Notes: a model not told the origin generated them from the sequence alone. 64,000 nucleotides of DNA from Solwaraspora sp. WMMD791 (GCF_029581195.1 NZ_CP120737.1:5929001-5993000), one strand, 5' to 3'. Positions 22,966 through 31,799 are shown, counted from the first letter of the stretch. Translations and numbers: made by a program.

Positions 22966-25965
22966 GTGGTCATGCGTAGCAGCCCTATGCCCGGAATGAG
23001 CCGTCGTGGCCGCGTCACGGTCGGCGTACTGATCGGGATCTTCCTTCTCTTCACCCTGCTCGGTTGGGGGGTGAACGCCTGGACCGACTGGTTGTGGTAC
23101 CAGGAAGTGGACTTCACCGGGGTCTTCACCGGCGTGCTGTTCACCCGGCTGCTGCTGTTCGCCGTCGTCGGGCTGGCGGTCGCCCTGGTCATCGCCGTCA
23201 ACCTGTGGCTGGCGTACCGGTTGCGGCCCACCCTGCGCCCGCACTCGCCGGAACAGGTCAGCCTGGAGCGGTACCGGATGCTGCTGACGCCGCGTATCGG
23301 CGTCTGGATCGCGGTGCTGTCGGCGCTGGTCGGCCTCTTCGCCGGGCTCTCCGCGCAGAACCGCTGGAGCCAGTGGCTGCTGTTCCGCAACTCCCAGGAG
23401 TTCGGCATCACCGACCCGGAGTTCGGCATCGACATCGGCTTCTACGTGTTCGAGTACCCGTTCCTGCGCTACCTGCTCGGCCTGGCGTTCACCGCCGTGG
23501 TGCTGTCGGTGCTCGGCGGTCTGGCGATGCACTACATCTACGGCGGCGTACGCCTGCAGGGCATCGGCGACCGGATGACGAACGCCGCGCGGGCCCACCT
23601 GACCACGCTGGTCGCGGTCTTCGTACTGCTCAAGGCCGTGGCGTACGTGCTGGACCGGCGCGGCATGCTGCTGGAGTACAACGAGCAGGCCCGCATCTAC
23701 GGCGCCGGCTACGCCGACATCAACGCGCTGCTGCCGGCCAAGGAGATCCTGGCCTACATCTCGATCGTCGTGGCGATCGCGATCATCGTCTTCTCCAACG
23801 CGGTGATGCGTAACCTGGTCTGGCCGGGCATCTCGCTGGCCCTGCTGGGCATCTCGGCGGTGGCGATCGGCGGCATCTACCCGTGGGCGGTGCAGACCTT
23901 CGAGGTCAACCCGAGCCTGCGGGACAAGGAGGCCCAGTTCATCGAGCGCGGCATCGTCGCCACCCGGGAAGCGTTCGGGCTCGACATCAGCGAGCAGACG
24001 CCGTACCCGGCAACGAACCTGACCCCGCCGGAGAGCCTGGCCACCGACACCGCCGTGGTGCCCAACATCCGGCTGCTGGACCCGCAGCTGGTCTCCGAGA
24101 CCTACACCCAGTTGCAGCAGGTCCGGGGCTTCTACGACTTCGGCACCAAGCTGGACATCGACCGCTACACCATCGACGAGCAGACCCAGGACTACGTCGT
24201 GGGCATGCGGGAGATCAACTACGGCGAGCTGACCGAGCAGCAGAGCAACTGGCTCAACCGCCACACGGTCTTCACCCACGGGTACGGCATGGTCGGCGCA
24301 CCGGCCAACCGGGTGGTCTGCGGCGGGCAGCCGTACTTCGTCTCCGGCTTCCTCGGTGACCAGGCACAGGAGCAGTGTTCGTCGTCGACCGAGGAGATCC
24401 CGGTCGAGCAGCCGCGGATCTACTACGGCGAGCAGATGGACGGCACCGACTACGCGATCGTCGGCTCGCCCGGCGAGAGCAACGTCGAGTTCGACCGGCC
24501 GACGGACAGCGGCGGCGAGCAGTACTACACGTACACCGGCGAAGGCGGCGTGGAGATCGGTTCGTTCGGCCGCAAGCTGCTGTACGCCATCAAGGAGCAG
24601 GAGACCAACTTCCTGCTCTCCGACGCGGTCAACGACAACTCCAAGCTGCTGTACGTGCGTAACCCCCGTGACCGGGTGGAGAAGGTGGCGCCGTTCTTGA
24701 CGCTGGACGGCGACCCGTACCCGGCGGTGGTCGACGGGCGCATCCAGTGGATCGTGGACGGCTACACCACCTCGGCGACCTACCCGTACTCGGAGCGGGT
24801 CAACCTGCAGGTGGAGACGGCCGACGAGCTCACCGGCCAGGGCACGTTCGTGCTGGCCCGGGAGAACGTCAACTACATCCGTAACTCGGTCAAGGCGACC
24901 GTCGACGCCTACGACGGCACGGTGCGGCTGTACGAGTTCGACGAGAACGACCCGGTGCTCAAGGCCTGGAACGCGGCGTTCGGTGGTGACCTGGTGATCC
25001 CGAAGGCGGAGACGCCGCAGTCGCTGGTCGACCACTTCCGCTACCCGGCGGACCTGTTCAAGGTGCAGCGCAACCTGCTGGCCCGCTACCACGTCACCAA
25101 CCCGGCGGAGTTCTTCTCCGGGCAGGACTTCTGGGAGGTGCCCAACGTCCCGGACTCGCCGGACAGCGGGGTCAAGCAGCCGCCGTACTACCTGATGACC
25201 CAGTGGCCGGAGCAGGACGAGCCGCGGTTCCAGCTGACCTCGGCGGTGACCCCGGCCGGCCGGCAGAACCTGGCCGCGTTGATCTCCGGTTCGTACGTCG
25301 ACGGGCAGCCGCAGCTGCAGGTGCTGGAGTTGCCGGACCAGACGGCGGTCTCCGGCCCGGTGCAGGTGCACCAGCGGATGACCAACAACGCGGCGATCCG
25401 CCAGCAGCTGAACCTGCTGTCGTCGAACCAGGCCCAGGTGCAGTACGGCAACCTGCTGTCGCTGCCGTTCGGCAACGGCATGCTCTACGTCGAGCCGGTG
25501 TACGTGAAGAGCAACCAGACGAACGCGTACCCGTTGCTGCAGCGGGTGCTGCTCTCCTACGGTGACGGCGGTTCGTACGTGGTGCTCGCCAACAGCGTGC
25601 AGGACGGCATCCGGCAGCTGATCGAGCAGGCCGAGCAGGGCGGTGCGCCGACGACCCCGCCGGAGGGTGAGGAAGGCGAGGGCGAGGGTGAGGAGCCGGG
25701 CGGCACGCCGAGCCCGACGACTCCGACTCCGCCGACCGGTGATCCCGGTCTGGTGACGCCGGAGCTGCAGGCGGCGGCCGCCGAGGTCAGTGCCGCGATC
25801 GACGAGGCCCGCGCCGCGCAGGCGGCAGGTGACTTCCAGCGGTACGGCGAGGCGCTGGCCCGGCTCGATGCGGCGATGACGGCGTTCCAGGAGGCCCAGC
25901 GGGCTGCCGGGATCGGCGGCGCGGCTGCACCGCCGCCCGCCGCTGATCCTTCTCCCACCGGCTGA
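22966..25965 (+). CDS. UPF0182 integral membrane protein
   Basis: A 999-residue protein with about seven transmembrane helices in the first 320 residues (for example VTVGVLIGIFLLFTLLGWGV, ILAYISIVVAIAIIVFSNAV), then a large soluble domain, and a Glu/Gly/Pro-rich acidic tail from about residue 900 ending in a helical Ala-rich segment. The N-terminal WTDWLWYQEVDFTGVF is diagnostic of UPF0182. GTG 22966 sits eight bases after GGAG; ATG 22972 is the alternative. Function unknown; it follows the PDZ/Lon gene as in mycobacteria (Rv3193c). Confidence 0.9.
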   Translation: MVMRSSPMPGMSRRGRVTVGVLIGIFLLFTLLGWGVNAWTDWLWYQEVDFTGVFTGVLFTRLLLFAVVGLAVALVIAVNLWLAYRLRPTLRPHSPEQVSLERYRMLLTPRIGVWIAVLSALVGLFAGLSAQNRWSQWLLFRNSQEFGITDPEFGIDIGFYVFEYPFLRYLLGLAFTAVVLSVLGGLAMHYIYGGVRLQGIGDRMTNAARAHLTTLVAVFVLLKAVAYVLDRRGMLLEYNEQARIYGAGYADINALLPAKEILAYISIVVAIAIIVFSNAVMRNLVWPGISLALLGISAVAIGGIYPWAVQTFEVNPSLRDKEAQFIERGIVATREAFGLDISEQTPYPATNLTPPESLATDTAVVPNIRLLDPQLVSETYTQLQQVRGFYDFGTKLDIDRYTIDEQTQDYVVGMREINYGELTEQQSNWLNRHTVFTHGYGMVGAPANRVVCGGQPYFVSGFLGDQAQEQCSSSTEEIPVEQPRIYYGEQMDGTDYAIVGSPGESNVEFDRPTDSGGEQYYTYTGEGGVEIGSFGRKLLYAIKEQETNFLLSDAVNDNSKLLYVRNPRDRVEKVAPFLTLDGDPYPAVVDGRIQWIVDGYTTSATYPYSERVNLQVETADELTGQGTFVLARENVNYIRNSVKATVDAYDGTVRLYEFDENDPVLKAWNAAFGGDLVIPKAETPQSLVDHFRYPADLFKVQRNLLARYHVTNPAEFFSGQDFWEVPNVPDSPDSGVKQPPYYLMTQWPEQDEPRFQLTSAVTPAGRQNLAALISGSYVDGQPQLQVLELPDQTAVSGPVQVHQRMTNNAAIRQQLNLLSSNQAQVQYGNLLSLPFGNGMLYVEPVYVKSNQTNAYPLLQRVLLSYGDGGSYVVLANSVQDGIRQLIEQAEQGGAPTTPPEGEEGEGEGEEPGGTPSPTTPTPPTGDPGLVTPELQAAAAEVSAAIDEARAAQAAGDFQRYGEALARLDAAMTAFQEAQRAAGIGGAAAPPPAADPSPTG

Positions 25966-25971
25966 CCACTG

Positions 25972-26041
25972 CCCCCGCGATCTTGCACTTATCGAGAAGA
26001 TATGTCCGTATTGTCCAACGATAAGTGCAAGATCGCGGGGG
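25972..26041. repeat. REP-like palindrome with 23-base perfect arms
   Basis: The arm 25972-25994 (CCCCCGCGATCTTGCACTT...) is perfectly complementary to 26019-26041. The loop is 24 bases and AT-rich. From memory, very similar GATCTTGCACTT hairpins recur between genes in Micromonosporaceae. It lies seven bases after the UPF0182 stop and 55 bases before the tRNA. It may also end UPF0182 transcription. Confidence 0.8.
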
Positions 26042-26096
26042 AGTTGGGGGTCGTTTTGCGGCGGCCGGACGGTGTGCGCTAGTGTTAACGCATCGC

Positions 26097-26173
26097 CGCG
26101 GGGTGGAGCAGCTCGGTAGCTCGCTGGGCTCATAACCCAGAGGTCGCAGGTTCAAATCCTGTCCCCGCTACCA
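26097..26173 (+). tRNA. Initiator tRNA-Met (CAT)
   Basis: A 77-base tRNA with anticodon CAT in the loop CTCATAA and encoded CCA end. Position 1 (C) cannot pair with position 72 (T), and the anticodon stem has three consecutive G-C pairs (GGG/CCC); both are hallmarks of initiator tRNA. The T arm reads GGTTCAAATCC. Confidence 0.97.
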
Positions 26174-26178
26174 CGGTG

Positions 26179-26213
26179 AACGGCCCGCCAAGGATTCCCT
26201 GGCGGGCCGTTTC
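26179..26213 (+). terminator. Terminator after the initiator tRNA
   Basis: AACGGCCCGCCA (26179-26190) pairs perfectly with TGGCGGGCCGTT (26200-26211), followed by TTC. It lies six bases past the tRNA. Confidence 0.8.
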
Positions 26214-26324
26214 GTGTGCGTACCGTTTCCCGTCCAGGCCGGTTTCCCGCCTGGGCCCTAGATGGCTGGACAATGCGCCCGGGCCCAGACGGAGCGCCTG
26301 GGACCCGGACGTAAACAAAGCCAA

Positions 26325-27164
26325 CTAACTTCGCAGCGATTCGGCGATGTCGAGCAGCTGGCCGATCGTGCGGGAAGTGACGGTGTTCTCCGCCAGCTTG
26401 CCGGTGTCGGCCCGGAACCGTCGGCGCAGCTCGGCGGTGACCGTCGGGCCGTCGCCGCAGAGCAGTTCGACCAGCGCGGTGTCCTTGGCCTCGATGGGCA
26501 ACTGGGCCACCCAGCCGGCCAGTTCGGCCGGGTCGGCGGCGGCCTGCGGCGTCACCGGGGCGCTGGCCTGGGCGGCCGCCGCGATCAGGTCCGGGTCGAT
26601 CCGCAGGAACTCGGCGAATTCGCGCAGCGCCCCGGTGAGCCGGCCGAGTCCGGCCGGCACCGGCGGCTCGGTCGCTTCGTCGCCGAACTCGCCGCCCTGA
26701 ATGAGGAACAGCCAGGCCAGGTAGAGGGCGCGGTGGTCGCCGGCGGCGAGCTGGTCGCGGACACCGACGATGTCGGCGAGCCAGCCTTCACCGTCGCGGT
26801 CGATACTGTCGTCGTCGGCGTCCTCGTCCGAGCTGGTGAAGTTGAGGATGAGGTGGTCGTCCGACTGGTACGCCTCGGCCGGTTCGGCCCAGCAGTACTG
26901 CTGGGCAGTCGTCAGGTCGAGCAACCGCAGCGGCAGCCGGAGCACCAGCTGCCGGGTGCCCCAGTTGGTGAAGTAGAGGTGCGCGTCGAAGTACTCCTCG
27001 ACCATGGCCAGGGGGTCGGCCTTGAGGTCACCCCACTCGTACGAGTTGGTGAAACTGGTGGCGGTGATTTCCGCACGGGTCGACAGTTCACGGAGTTCGG
27101 CCTGCTGTCGCTTGTCGAGCGGCCGGTCGATGGCAAGGAAGTCGTAGAACTGGTACTCGCTCAC
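26325..27164 (-). CDS. Conserved protein of unknown function
   Basis: A 279-residue soluble protein starting SEYQFYDFLAIDRPL, with FTNSYEWGDLKADP and YFDAHLYFTNWGTRQL in the first third. I recall this pattern in uncharacterised actinobacterial proteins but know no assigned function. The C-terminal half is helical and Ala/Glu-rich. I chose GTG 27164, about ten bases after AGGTGA; the frame stays open to 27440, antisense to the next gene. It is downstream of a small membrane protein gene on the same strand. Confidence 0.65.
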   Translation of the reverse strand: MSEYQFYDFLAIDRPLDKRQQAELRELSTRAEITATSFTNSYEWGDLKADPLAMVEEYFDAHLYFTNWGTRQLVLRLPLRLLDLTTAQQYCWAEPAEAYQSDDHLILNFTSSDEDADDDSIDRDGEGWLADIVGVRDQLAAGDHRALYLAWLFLIQGGEFGDEATEPPVPAGLGRLTGALREFAEFLRIDPDLIAAAAQASAPVTPQAAADPAELAGWVAQLPIEAKDTALVELLCGDGPTVTAELRRRFRADTGKLAENTVTSRTIGQLLDIAESLRS

Positions 27165-27222
27165 CGGGCCATCATTCACCTGGCCGGTGCCGATGTCTGC
27201 CCCGGGCGGCATCATGCCGCTC

Positions 27223-27936
27223 CTACCATTCCCGCCACAGGGCGGTGAAGAGCAGGGCGGCGCTGGCGACGGCGAGGGTGACCGGGATCGCGCCGGCGAT
27301 CCAGAGCCAGGTGTGGTCGGGTGCGACGTCGCGGGGCAGTTTCGGGTAGAGGATGCCGGCCGGGTCGACCTGGACCTTGGTCCGCTCGTCGAGCTGGAAC
27401 TCGCCGACGTCGCCGGAGACGGTGAACTCCCGCTGGTCACCGTCGACCAGCCGCATCCGGTAGGACTGGTACGGATCCCCGAACCCCGGCAGCGGCTGGT
27501 AGGTCTGGGACACCTCGGTCACCACGGCGACGGCGGATGGCCCTATACGGAGGATTTCCCGGTCGTGGTGCGCGGAGACCGACACGCAGAAGGCGTAGCC
27601 GGCGGCGGCGACCAGCAGCACCCCGGTCAGCAGCGCCGCCCCGAGGTCGTCCTCGTCGACCAACCGGTTGAACACGACCATCACCCCGGCGATGCCGGCG
27701 ACGGTGACCAGCGCACCGAACAGCATGGCCCGGTGCAGGTCGCCCTCGACCTGGGTGACCCGCGACACGTGCCGGCCGAGCACCCCGAACGCGACGATCA
27801 TCGCCAGCTGGCAGGCGAGGATGGCGGCGCTGGGCAGCAGCGCCCGGCGCAGGCGGGCGCGCCGTTCGCGGCGCCGGTAGTCACGGAACTGTTGCCGTCG
27901 CGCCGCCAGGTCGAACTCACCCGGTCCGTTGGTCAT
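27223..27936 (-). CDS. Four-helix membrane protein, function unknown
   Basis: A 237-residue protein with a basic N-terminus (RRRERRARLRR), three transmembrane helices between residues 30 and 115, a soluble beta-rich stretch (residues about 125-200, with YRMRLVDGDQREFTVSGDV) and a final helix (WIAGAIPVTLAVASAALLFTA). The soluble part resembles DUF3592-type outer domains, but I am not certain. ATG 27936 is chosen. It lies 58 bases upstream of the preceding conserved gene and is likely co-transcribed with it. Confidence 0.62.
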   Translation of the reverse strand: MTNGPGEFDLAARRQQFRDYRRRERRARLRRALLPSAAILACQLAMIVAFGVLGRHVSRVTQVEGDLHRAMLFGALVTVAGIAGVMVVFNRLVDEDDLGAALLTGVLLVAAAGYAFCVSVSAHHDREILRIGPSAVAVVTEVSQTYQPLPGFGDPYQSYRMRLVDGDQREFTVSGDVGEFQLDERTKVQVDPAGILYPKLPRDVAPDHTWLWIAGAIPVTLAVASAALLFTALWREW

Positions 27937-28016
27937 ATCGTCGACGGTAGAAGTCTGGTGCCAGCGTACCGGTGGGTCGCGGCGGTCAGCTCCACCGGCG
28001 CGGCGCGGCGGGGCGC

Positions 28017-28811
28017 TCAGCTCCACAGCCGCAGCGGGGCGGGCGGGTCGGCGTACCCGATGAAGCCGGACAGTGTGACGCGGCGGCCGTGGTGGGTGGG
28101 GGTGACGGCGTGCACCCGGTCGCTGCGCAGCAGGACGAGGTCGCCGGTGCGCGGCGCCAGGGAGACGGCTGGTTCACCCAGCAGGTCGCGGCGGTAGCCG
28201 TAGGTGCCGGCGACGCCGTGGTCGGTCCGGTCGACTGTGTACGGGTCGACGTCCCACAGTTGCAGTAGTCCGTCGTCGTGGCCGGCCGGCACCTGCAGGA
28301 ACAGGTTGACGCCGAGCTGGCCGGTGAAGTGGTGGGCCTCAGGCACCCGGGGTGCGGCCCGGGCCAGAATGTCCATGTGCGGCAGGGCGTGTGCGCCGTC
28401 CTGCCAGATCCGCAGCATCCCGAAGACCAGTGGTGCGCCGTCGTGGCGCAGCAGTTGGCTGCCGGCCGGCCAGATCTCGTCCAGTTCGCAGCGGAGCCGG
28501 TCGACGGGGGAGGCGTACGGGGCGCAGCTGGCGCGGACGGCGCGCAACGTGTCGACGGCGCGGGACCGGTAGCGGGCCAGGGCCTCGGTGTCCTTCTGGG
28601 CTTCGCTGAAGGTGCCGACGTTGCTGCGGTAGATCCGGCTGGTGGCGCCGGCGGCCCGGTCCAGGTGGTGCAGCAGTGCGGGGACGATGTCGGCGCAGAC
28701 CTGCGCCGGGGTGTAGCGGCGCACCCGGGCGATCAGGGCTTTCCCACTGGTCAGGGCGTCGAGGGTAGCGGTGTCCAGGGTGGGGGAGTCCAGGAACACG
28801 GCCGTCTCCAT
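28017..28811 (-). CDS. 2-oxoglutarate/Fe(II)-dependent oxygenase
   Basis: A 264-residue oxygenase of the prolyl-4-hydroxylase-like type. HMD (residues about 148-150) gives the first two facial-triad ligands (HxD). RVHAVTPTHHGRRVTLSGF near the C-terminus gives the distal His and the Arg that binds 2-oxoglutarate. It presumably hydroxylates a small molecule or amino acid. It is the last gene of a four-gene minus operon, 51 bases after the aldolase gene. Substrate unknown. Confidence 0.8.
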   Translation of the reverse strand: METAVFLDSPTLDTATLDALTSGKALIARVRRYTPAQVCADIVPALLHHLDRAAGATSRIYRSNVGTFSEAQKDTEALARYRSRAVDTLRAVRASCAPYASPVDRLRCELDEIWPAGSQLLRHDGAPLVFGMLRIWQDGAHALPHMDILARAAPRVPEAHHFTGQLGVNLFLQVPAGHDDGLLQLWDVDPYTVDRTDHGVAGTYGYRRDLLGEPAVSLAPRTGDLVLLRSDRVHAVTPTHHGRRVTLSGFIGYADPPAPLRLWS

Positions 28812-28862
28812 TCAGTTGTGGTCGTCGGTGGCCGGTGGGTGTCGGTGACTGATGGTCGTCGG

Positions 28863-29648
28863 TCACTCCCGCTGGTCGTCGGGGTGCCGTTTGCGGTGCA
28901 GGCTGTCCAGGGTGGCCCGGGCGGTGCCGGCCATCAGCCCGATGTCGGAGCCGATGGCGACGAAGCTGGCACCGTGCGCCAGCTCGTCGGCGGCTCCGTC
29001 GGCGGTGCCGGAGAAGATGCCGAACGGCACCTTGGCGGCACCGCAGGCGGCGCGGACCTGTGCGACGGCGGCGCGGACCGCCGGGTCGTCGACCTTGCCG
29101 AGCCGGCCCATGCTGCCGGACAGGTCGTAGGGGCCGATGAAAACGGCGTCGTAGCCGGGTACGGCGACGATGTCGTCGATGTGGCGGACCGCTTCGGCGT
29201 CCTCGATCTGCAGGATCAGCGCGGTGGCGTCGTTGGCGCGGGACAGGTAGCCGGCCAGGTCCATGCCGTAGCCGTGGGCGCGGGCGATGCCGACGCCGCG
29301 GGTGCCCAGCGGCGGGTACTTCGCTGCCCGGACCCAGCGGCGGGCGTCGTCGGCGGAGCGTACGTGCGGCACGATGACGCCGTCGGCGCCGCTGTCGAGG
29401 ATCCGGGCGATCCAGCCTTCGTCGGCGACCGGGATCCGGGCGATCACGTACGCGCGTCCGGCGACCGCCTGGGTGATCCGTTGAATCGATCGGGTGTCGA
29501 GGGTGGGGGAGTGTTCGGCGTCGACGAACAGCCAGTGCATTCCGCTGATGGCGAGTGCTTCGGCGGCTTCTGGATTTTCCATCGTCACCAGGGTGCCGAT
29601 CAGTGGTGGTGCGGTGGCGAGCCGGTTCGGCAGTGCGGACAACGTCAT
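28863..29648 (-). CDS. HpcH/HpaI-family aldolase/citrate lyase
   Basis: A 261-residue class II pyruvate-dependent aldolase of the HpcH/HpaI family, which cleaves or forms C-C bonds using pyruvate/oxaloacetate enolates. Visible: FVDAEHSP with the metal-side Glu/His, VIARIPVADEGWIARILDSGADGVIVPHV (the Arg and PHV metal-site strand; the commoner motif is PMV/PQV), GTRGVG, and ILQIEDAEA with the metal-binding Glu. The ATGA start overlaps the stop of the upstream membrane protein gene by four bases. Confidence 0.87.
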   Translation of the reverse strand: MTLSALPNRLATAPPLIGTLVTMENPEAAEALAISGMHWLFVDAEHSPTLDTRSIQRITQAVAGRAYVIARIPVADEGWIARILDSGADGVIVPHVRSADDARRWVRAAKYPPLGTRGVGIARAHGYGMDLAGYLSRANDATALILQIEDAEAVRHIDDIVAVPGYDAVFIGPYDLSGSMGRLGKVDDPAVRAAVAQVRAACGAAKVPFGIFSGTADGAADELAHGASFVAIGSDIGLMAGTARATLDSLHRKRHPDDQRE

Positions 29649-30481
29649 GATCCAATTTCCCTGAGTCGGTGGAATTCGTCGGTGTCCCGCAGTTCGGGGT
29701 GCAGGTCGGCGAGCAGGTCGAGGTTCGCCGCATAGACCCGGCGACCTTCGTTGATGTGCAGGGCGGCGTGCCACAGCTTGTCGAAGTGGCCGAGCATCAC
29801 CTGGGCGACCGCTTCGTTGCGAATGAGTACGGAGTCCATCGCCCCGGTGAGGTTGACCGGCGGGAACAAAAAGACGAACGACTGACCGTCCTTGACGGTG
29901 ATGTGCATGCTCAGCGGGTGCAGCAGCGGCCCGGTGGTCGTCTGGCGGAACACGGCGAACGACGCCCGGCCGGTGGCGGTCAGCTCCAGCGAGCGGGCCA
30001 GCAGGAAGCGGAGCTTCTGGTTGCTGTCGATGCTGGCGATGCTGCGGAAGCTGCGCAGCGGGGAGCGCTTGGCGCGGATGTAGGCGTGCAGGCGCTGGAA
30101 GTAGACGTCGAGGTTGCTGTGCTCGCCTCGCGCCGGGGAGAGGTTGAGGGTGCTGACCGTCTCGGCCCCGATGCTGATCTCGATGAGCTTTTCGAGGAAT
30201 TTTTCACTGGTGTGGAACACTTCGACGCCCTGTGCCGGCTGGTTGAGGATGTTCGCCTGCTGTTCGGCGACGTGGTCGAGCCGACCATGGACGTACGCCG
30301 CAAAAGCAGTCAATGTCGCGAACATGTAGCCGATGGTCAACTCGACGGGCAGCTCCACCGGGGCGGTGGTGAACAGGTTGAAGACCCCGATTGGAAGTGC
30401 GACCAGAGTGAACGCGCCGAACAGCCAGAGTGAAACCGTTCCTGCGGTGTCGGCGTCCGGACGTCGGGTATGTTTGATCAT
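29645..30481 (-). CDS. Two-TM membrane protein with large cytosolic domain, unknown
   Basis: A 278-residue protein. Two helices near the N-terminus (WLFGAFTLVALPIGVFNLF and LTIGYMFATLTAFAAYVHG) precede a soluble domain of about 200 residues starting FHTSEKFLEKLIEISIGAETV. The domain has alternating strand and helix segments and resembles, only loosely, phospholipase-D-like or TrmB C-terminal regulatory folds; I see no HKD motif. Its stop overlaps the aldolase ATG. Tight coupling to a pyruvate aldolase is unusual and its function is unknown. Confidence 0.65.
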   Translation of the reverse strand: MIKHTRRPDADTAGTVSLWLFGAFTLVALPIGVFNLFTTAPVELPVELTIGYMFATLTAFAAYVHGRLDHVAEQQANILNQPAQGVEVFHTSEKFLEKLIEISIGAETVSTLNLSPARGEHSNLDVYFQRLHAYIRAKRSPLRSFRSIASIDSNQKLRFLLARSLELTATGRASFAVFRQTTTGPLLHPLSMHITVKDGQSFVFLFPPVNLTGAMDSVLIRNEAVAQVMLGHFDKLWHAALHINEGRRVYAANLDLLADLHPELRDTDEFHRLREIGS

Positions 30482-30560
30482 GCAGCGGGACCCCGGGTCC
30501 AATGTCAGCTGATGAAACGTGTCAGTCCATCGTCCTGAGACAATGTCTGTTGCGCAAGTG

Positions 30561-31394
30561 TCAGTCGTGAATCGACCAGTTGCCACCGGCGAGGAAGCCC
30601 CCGTCGGCGTAGAAGGTGTGCCCGGTCAGGAACGCGCCGGCGTCGGAGGCGAGCAGCAGGAGCAGGCCGGTCATCTCGTGCGGGAGGCCGGGGCGGGCCA
30701 GCGGGACCCGGGTGAGGATCCAGTCGGCGATCGCCGGGTCCGCCCAGAGCGGCTCCGACAACGGAGTTTTCAGGAACCCCGGGGCCAGGCAGTTGACCCG
30801 GATCCGGTGCCGCCCCCACTCCACCGCCTGCACCCGGGTGAGCTGGGACAGTGCGGCCTTGGCGGCACCGTAGACGGCGACCCGCGCCAGCCCGAAACTG
30901 CTGTTGATCGAGCCGACGTGCACGATCGAGCCGCCGCCCTGGTCGATCATGTGCCGGGCGCTGGCCTGGGCGAGGAAGAACGGGACCTTCAGGTCGTTGT
31001 CCATGATCCGGTCGTAGGTGGACTGGTCGACGTCGAGCGTCGGTGACCTGCTGTTGACGGCGGCGCAGTTGATCAGCACGTCGAGCCGGCCGCAACGCTC
31101 GACGGTCCGGTCGATCAACTCCTGGCAGTCCTGCTGGTCGTGCAGGTCGGCCACGTCGGTGCTGGTGTCGGCGTGCGGCGACAACGCGTCGGCGGTGATC
31201 TTCAGCCGTTCGGCGTCGCGGTCGGTGAGGACGGTGTGGGCTCCGGCGGCGGCGAGGCCGGCGGCGAGCCACTGGCCCAGGCCGCCGGCGGCACCGGTGA
31301 CGAGGGCGGTACGGCCGGACAGGTCGAAGAGGTGTTCCGGACGTAGATGCGTCCACTCGGCCAGCGATCGGACGCCTGCCTGGCGGTCCTCCAT
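30561..31394 (-). CDS. SDR-family oxidoreductase
   Basis: A 277-residue classical short-chain dehydrogenase. TGAAGGLG (residues about 33-40) binds NAD(P), NCAA replaces the usual NNAG, GSINSSFG carries the catalytic Ser and YGAAK the Tyr-Lys pair. RVNCLAPGFLKTPL is the conserved C-terminal cofactor loop. It resembles gluconate 5-dehydrogenase-type SDRs. The ATG at 31394 is preceded by GGAG. First gene of the SDR / membrane protein / aldolase / 2OG oxygenase operon, with an 80-base gap to the second gene. Confidence 0.87.
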   Translation of the reverse strand: MEDRQAGVRSLAEWTHLRPEHLFDLSGRTALVTGAAGGLGQWLAAGLAAAGAHTVLTDRDAERLKITADALSPHADTSTDVADLHDQQDCQELIDRTVERCGRLDVLINCAAVNSRSPTLDVDQSTYDRIMDNDLKVPFFLAQASARHMIDQGGGSIVHVGSINSSFGLARVAVYGAAKAALSQLTRVQAVEWGRHRIRVNCLAPGFLKTPLSEPLWADPAIADWILTRVPLARPGLPHEMTGLLLLLASDAGAFLTGHTFYADGGFLAGGNWSIHD

Positions 31395-31739
31395 CGTGAC
31401 TCCAAACGTGAAACGTCGTCGTGACGCAGGAATATCACGGAAATCGATCAATGTTTACCGGGCGATTGTCTAGGAGCAGATCCCGAATACGTGCTATCGC
31501 ATGATTAGAGCACATTACGGTCTTTTGAGCTTCTTATCCTGTGCGGTGTCGTGACCTGCGGCGACTCGTCCGGTGGCCGGGGCAGCCTGTCCGGTGGCCG
31601 GGGTGGTCTGACCGGTGGCCGGTGGTGGCTACGCCGCCCGGTCGGTCCACACCCGCCCTTCGGCGGGGTGACAAGCATCGTCGGCATCGATACCGTGTAG
31701 CGTTCTGCACCGCTCAACACCCCTCTGTGGAGAGTTGTG
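31395..31739. other. Intergenic region upstream of the SDR operon
   Basis: It contains a relatively AT-rich stretch (31430-31540) that probably carries the SDR operon promoter, then the 21-base tandem repeat listed separately. No gene seen. Confidence 0.5.
31569..31631. repeat. 21-base tandem repeat, three copies
   Basis: Units of the form TCCGGTGGCCGGGG(C/T)(A/G)G... start at 31569, 31590 and 31611. The first two are close copies and the third diverges at its end. No spacer sequence. Confidence 0.7.
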
Positions 31740-31799
31740 GATCTTCAACGCATTCGGCGGCTCGCCAACCGGTCCGCCAGCTTGGGAGTCCTTGTGGAT

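Noticed and set aside
22873-26133. A 1086-codon open frame antisense to the UPF0182 gene, and similar long antisense frames at 1008-2585, 6788-8917 and 12254-14617
   Set aside because: In very GC-rich DNA the antisense frame rarely meets stops. These products are Arg/Gly/Pro/Val-rich without domains, lack ribosome sites, and the opposite strand encodes well-recognised proteins.
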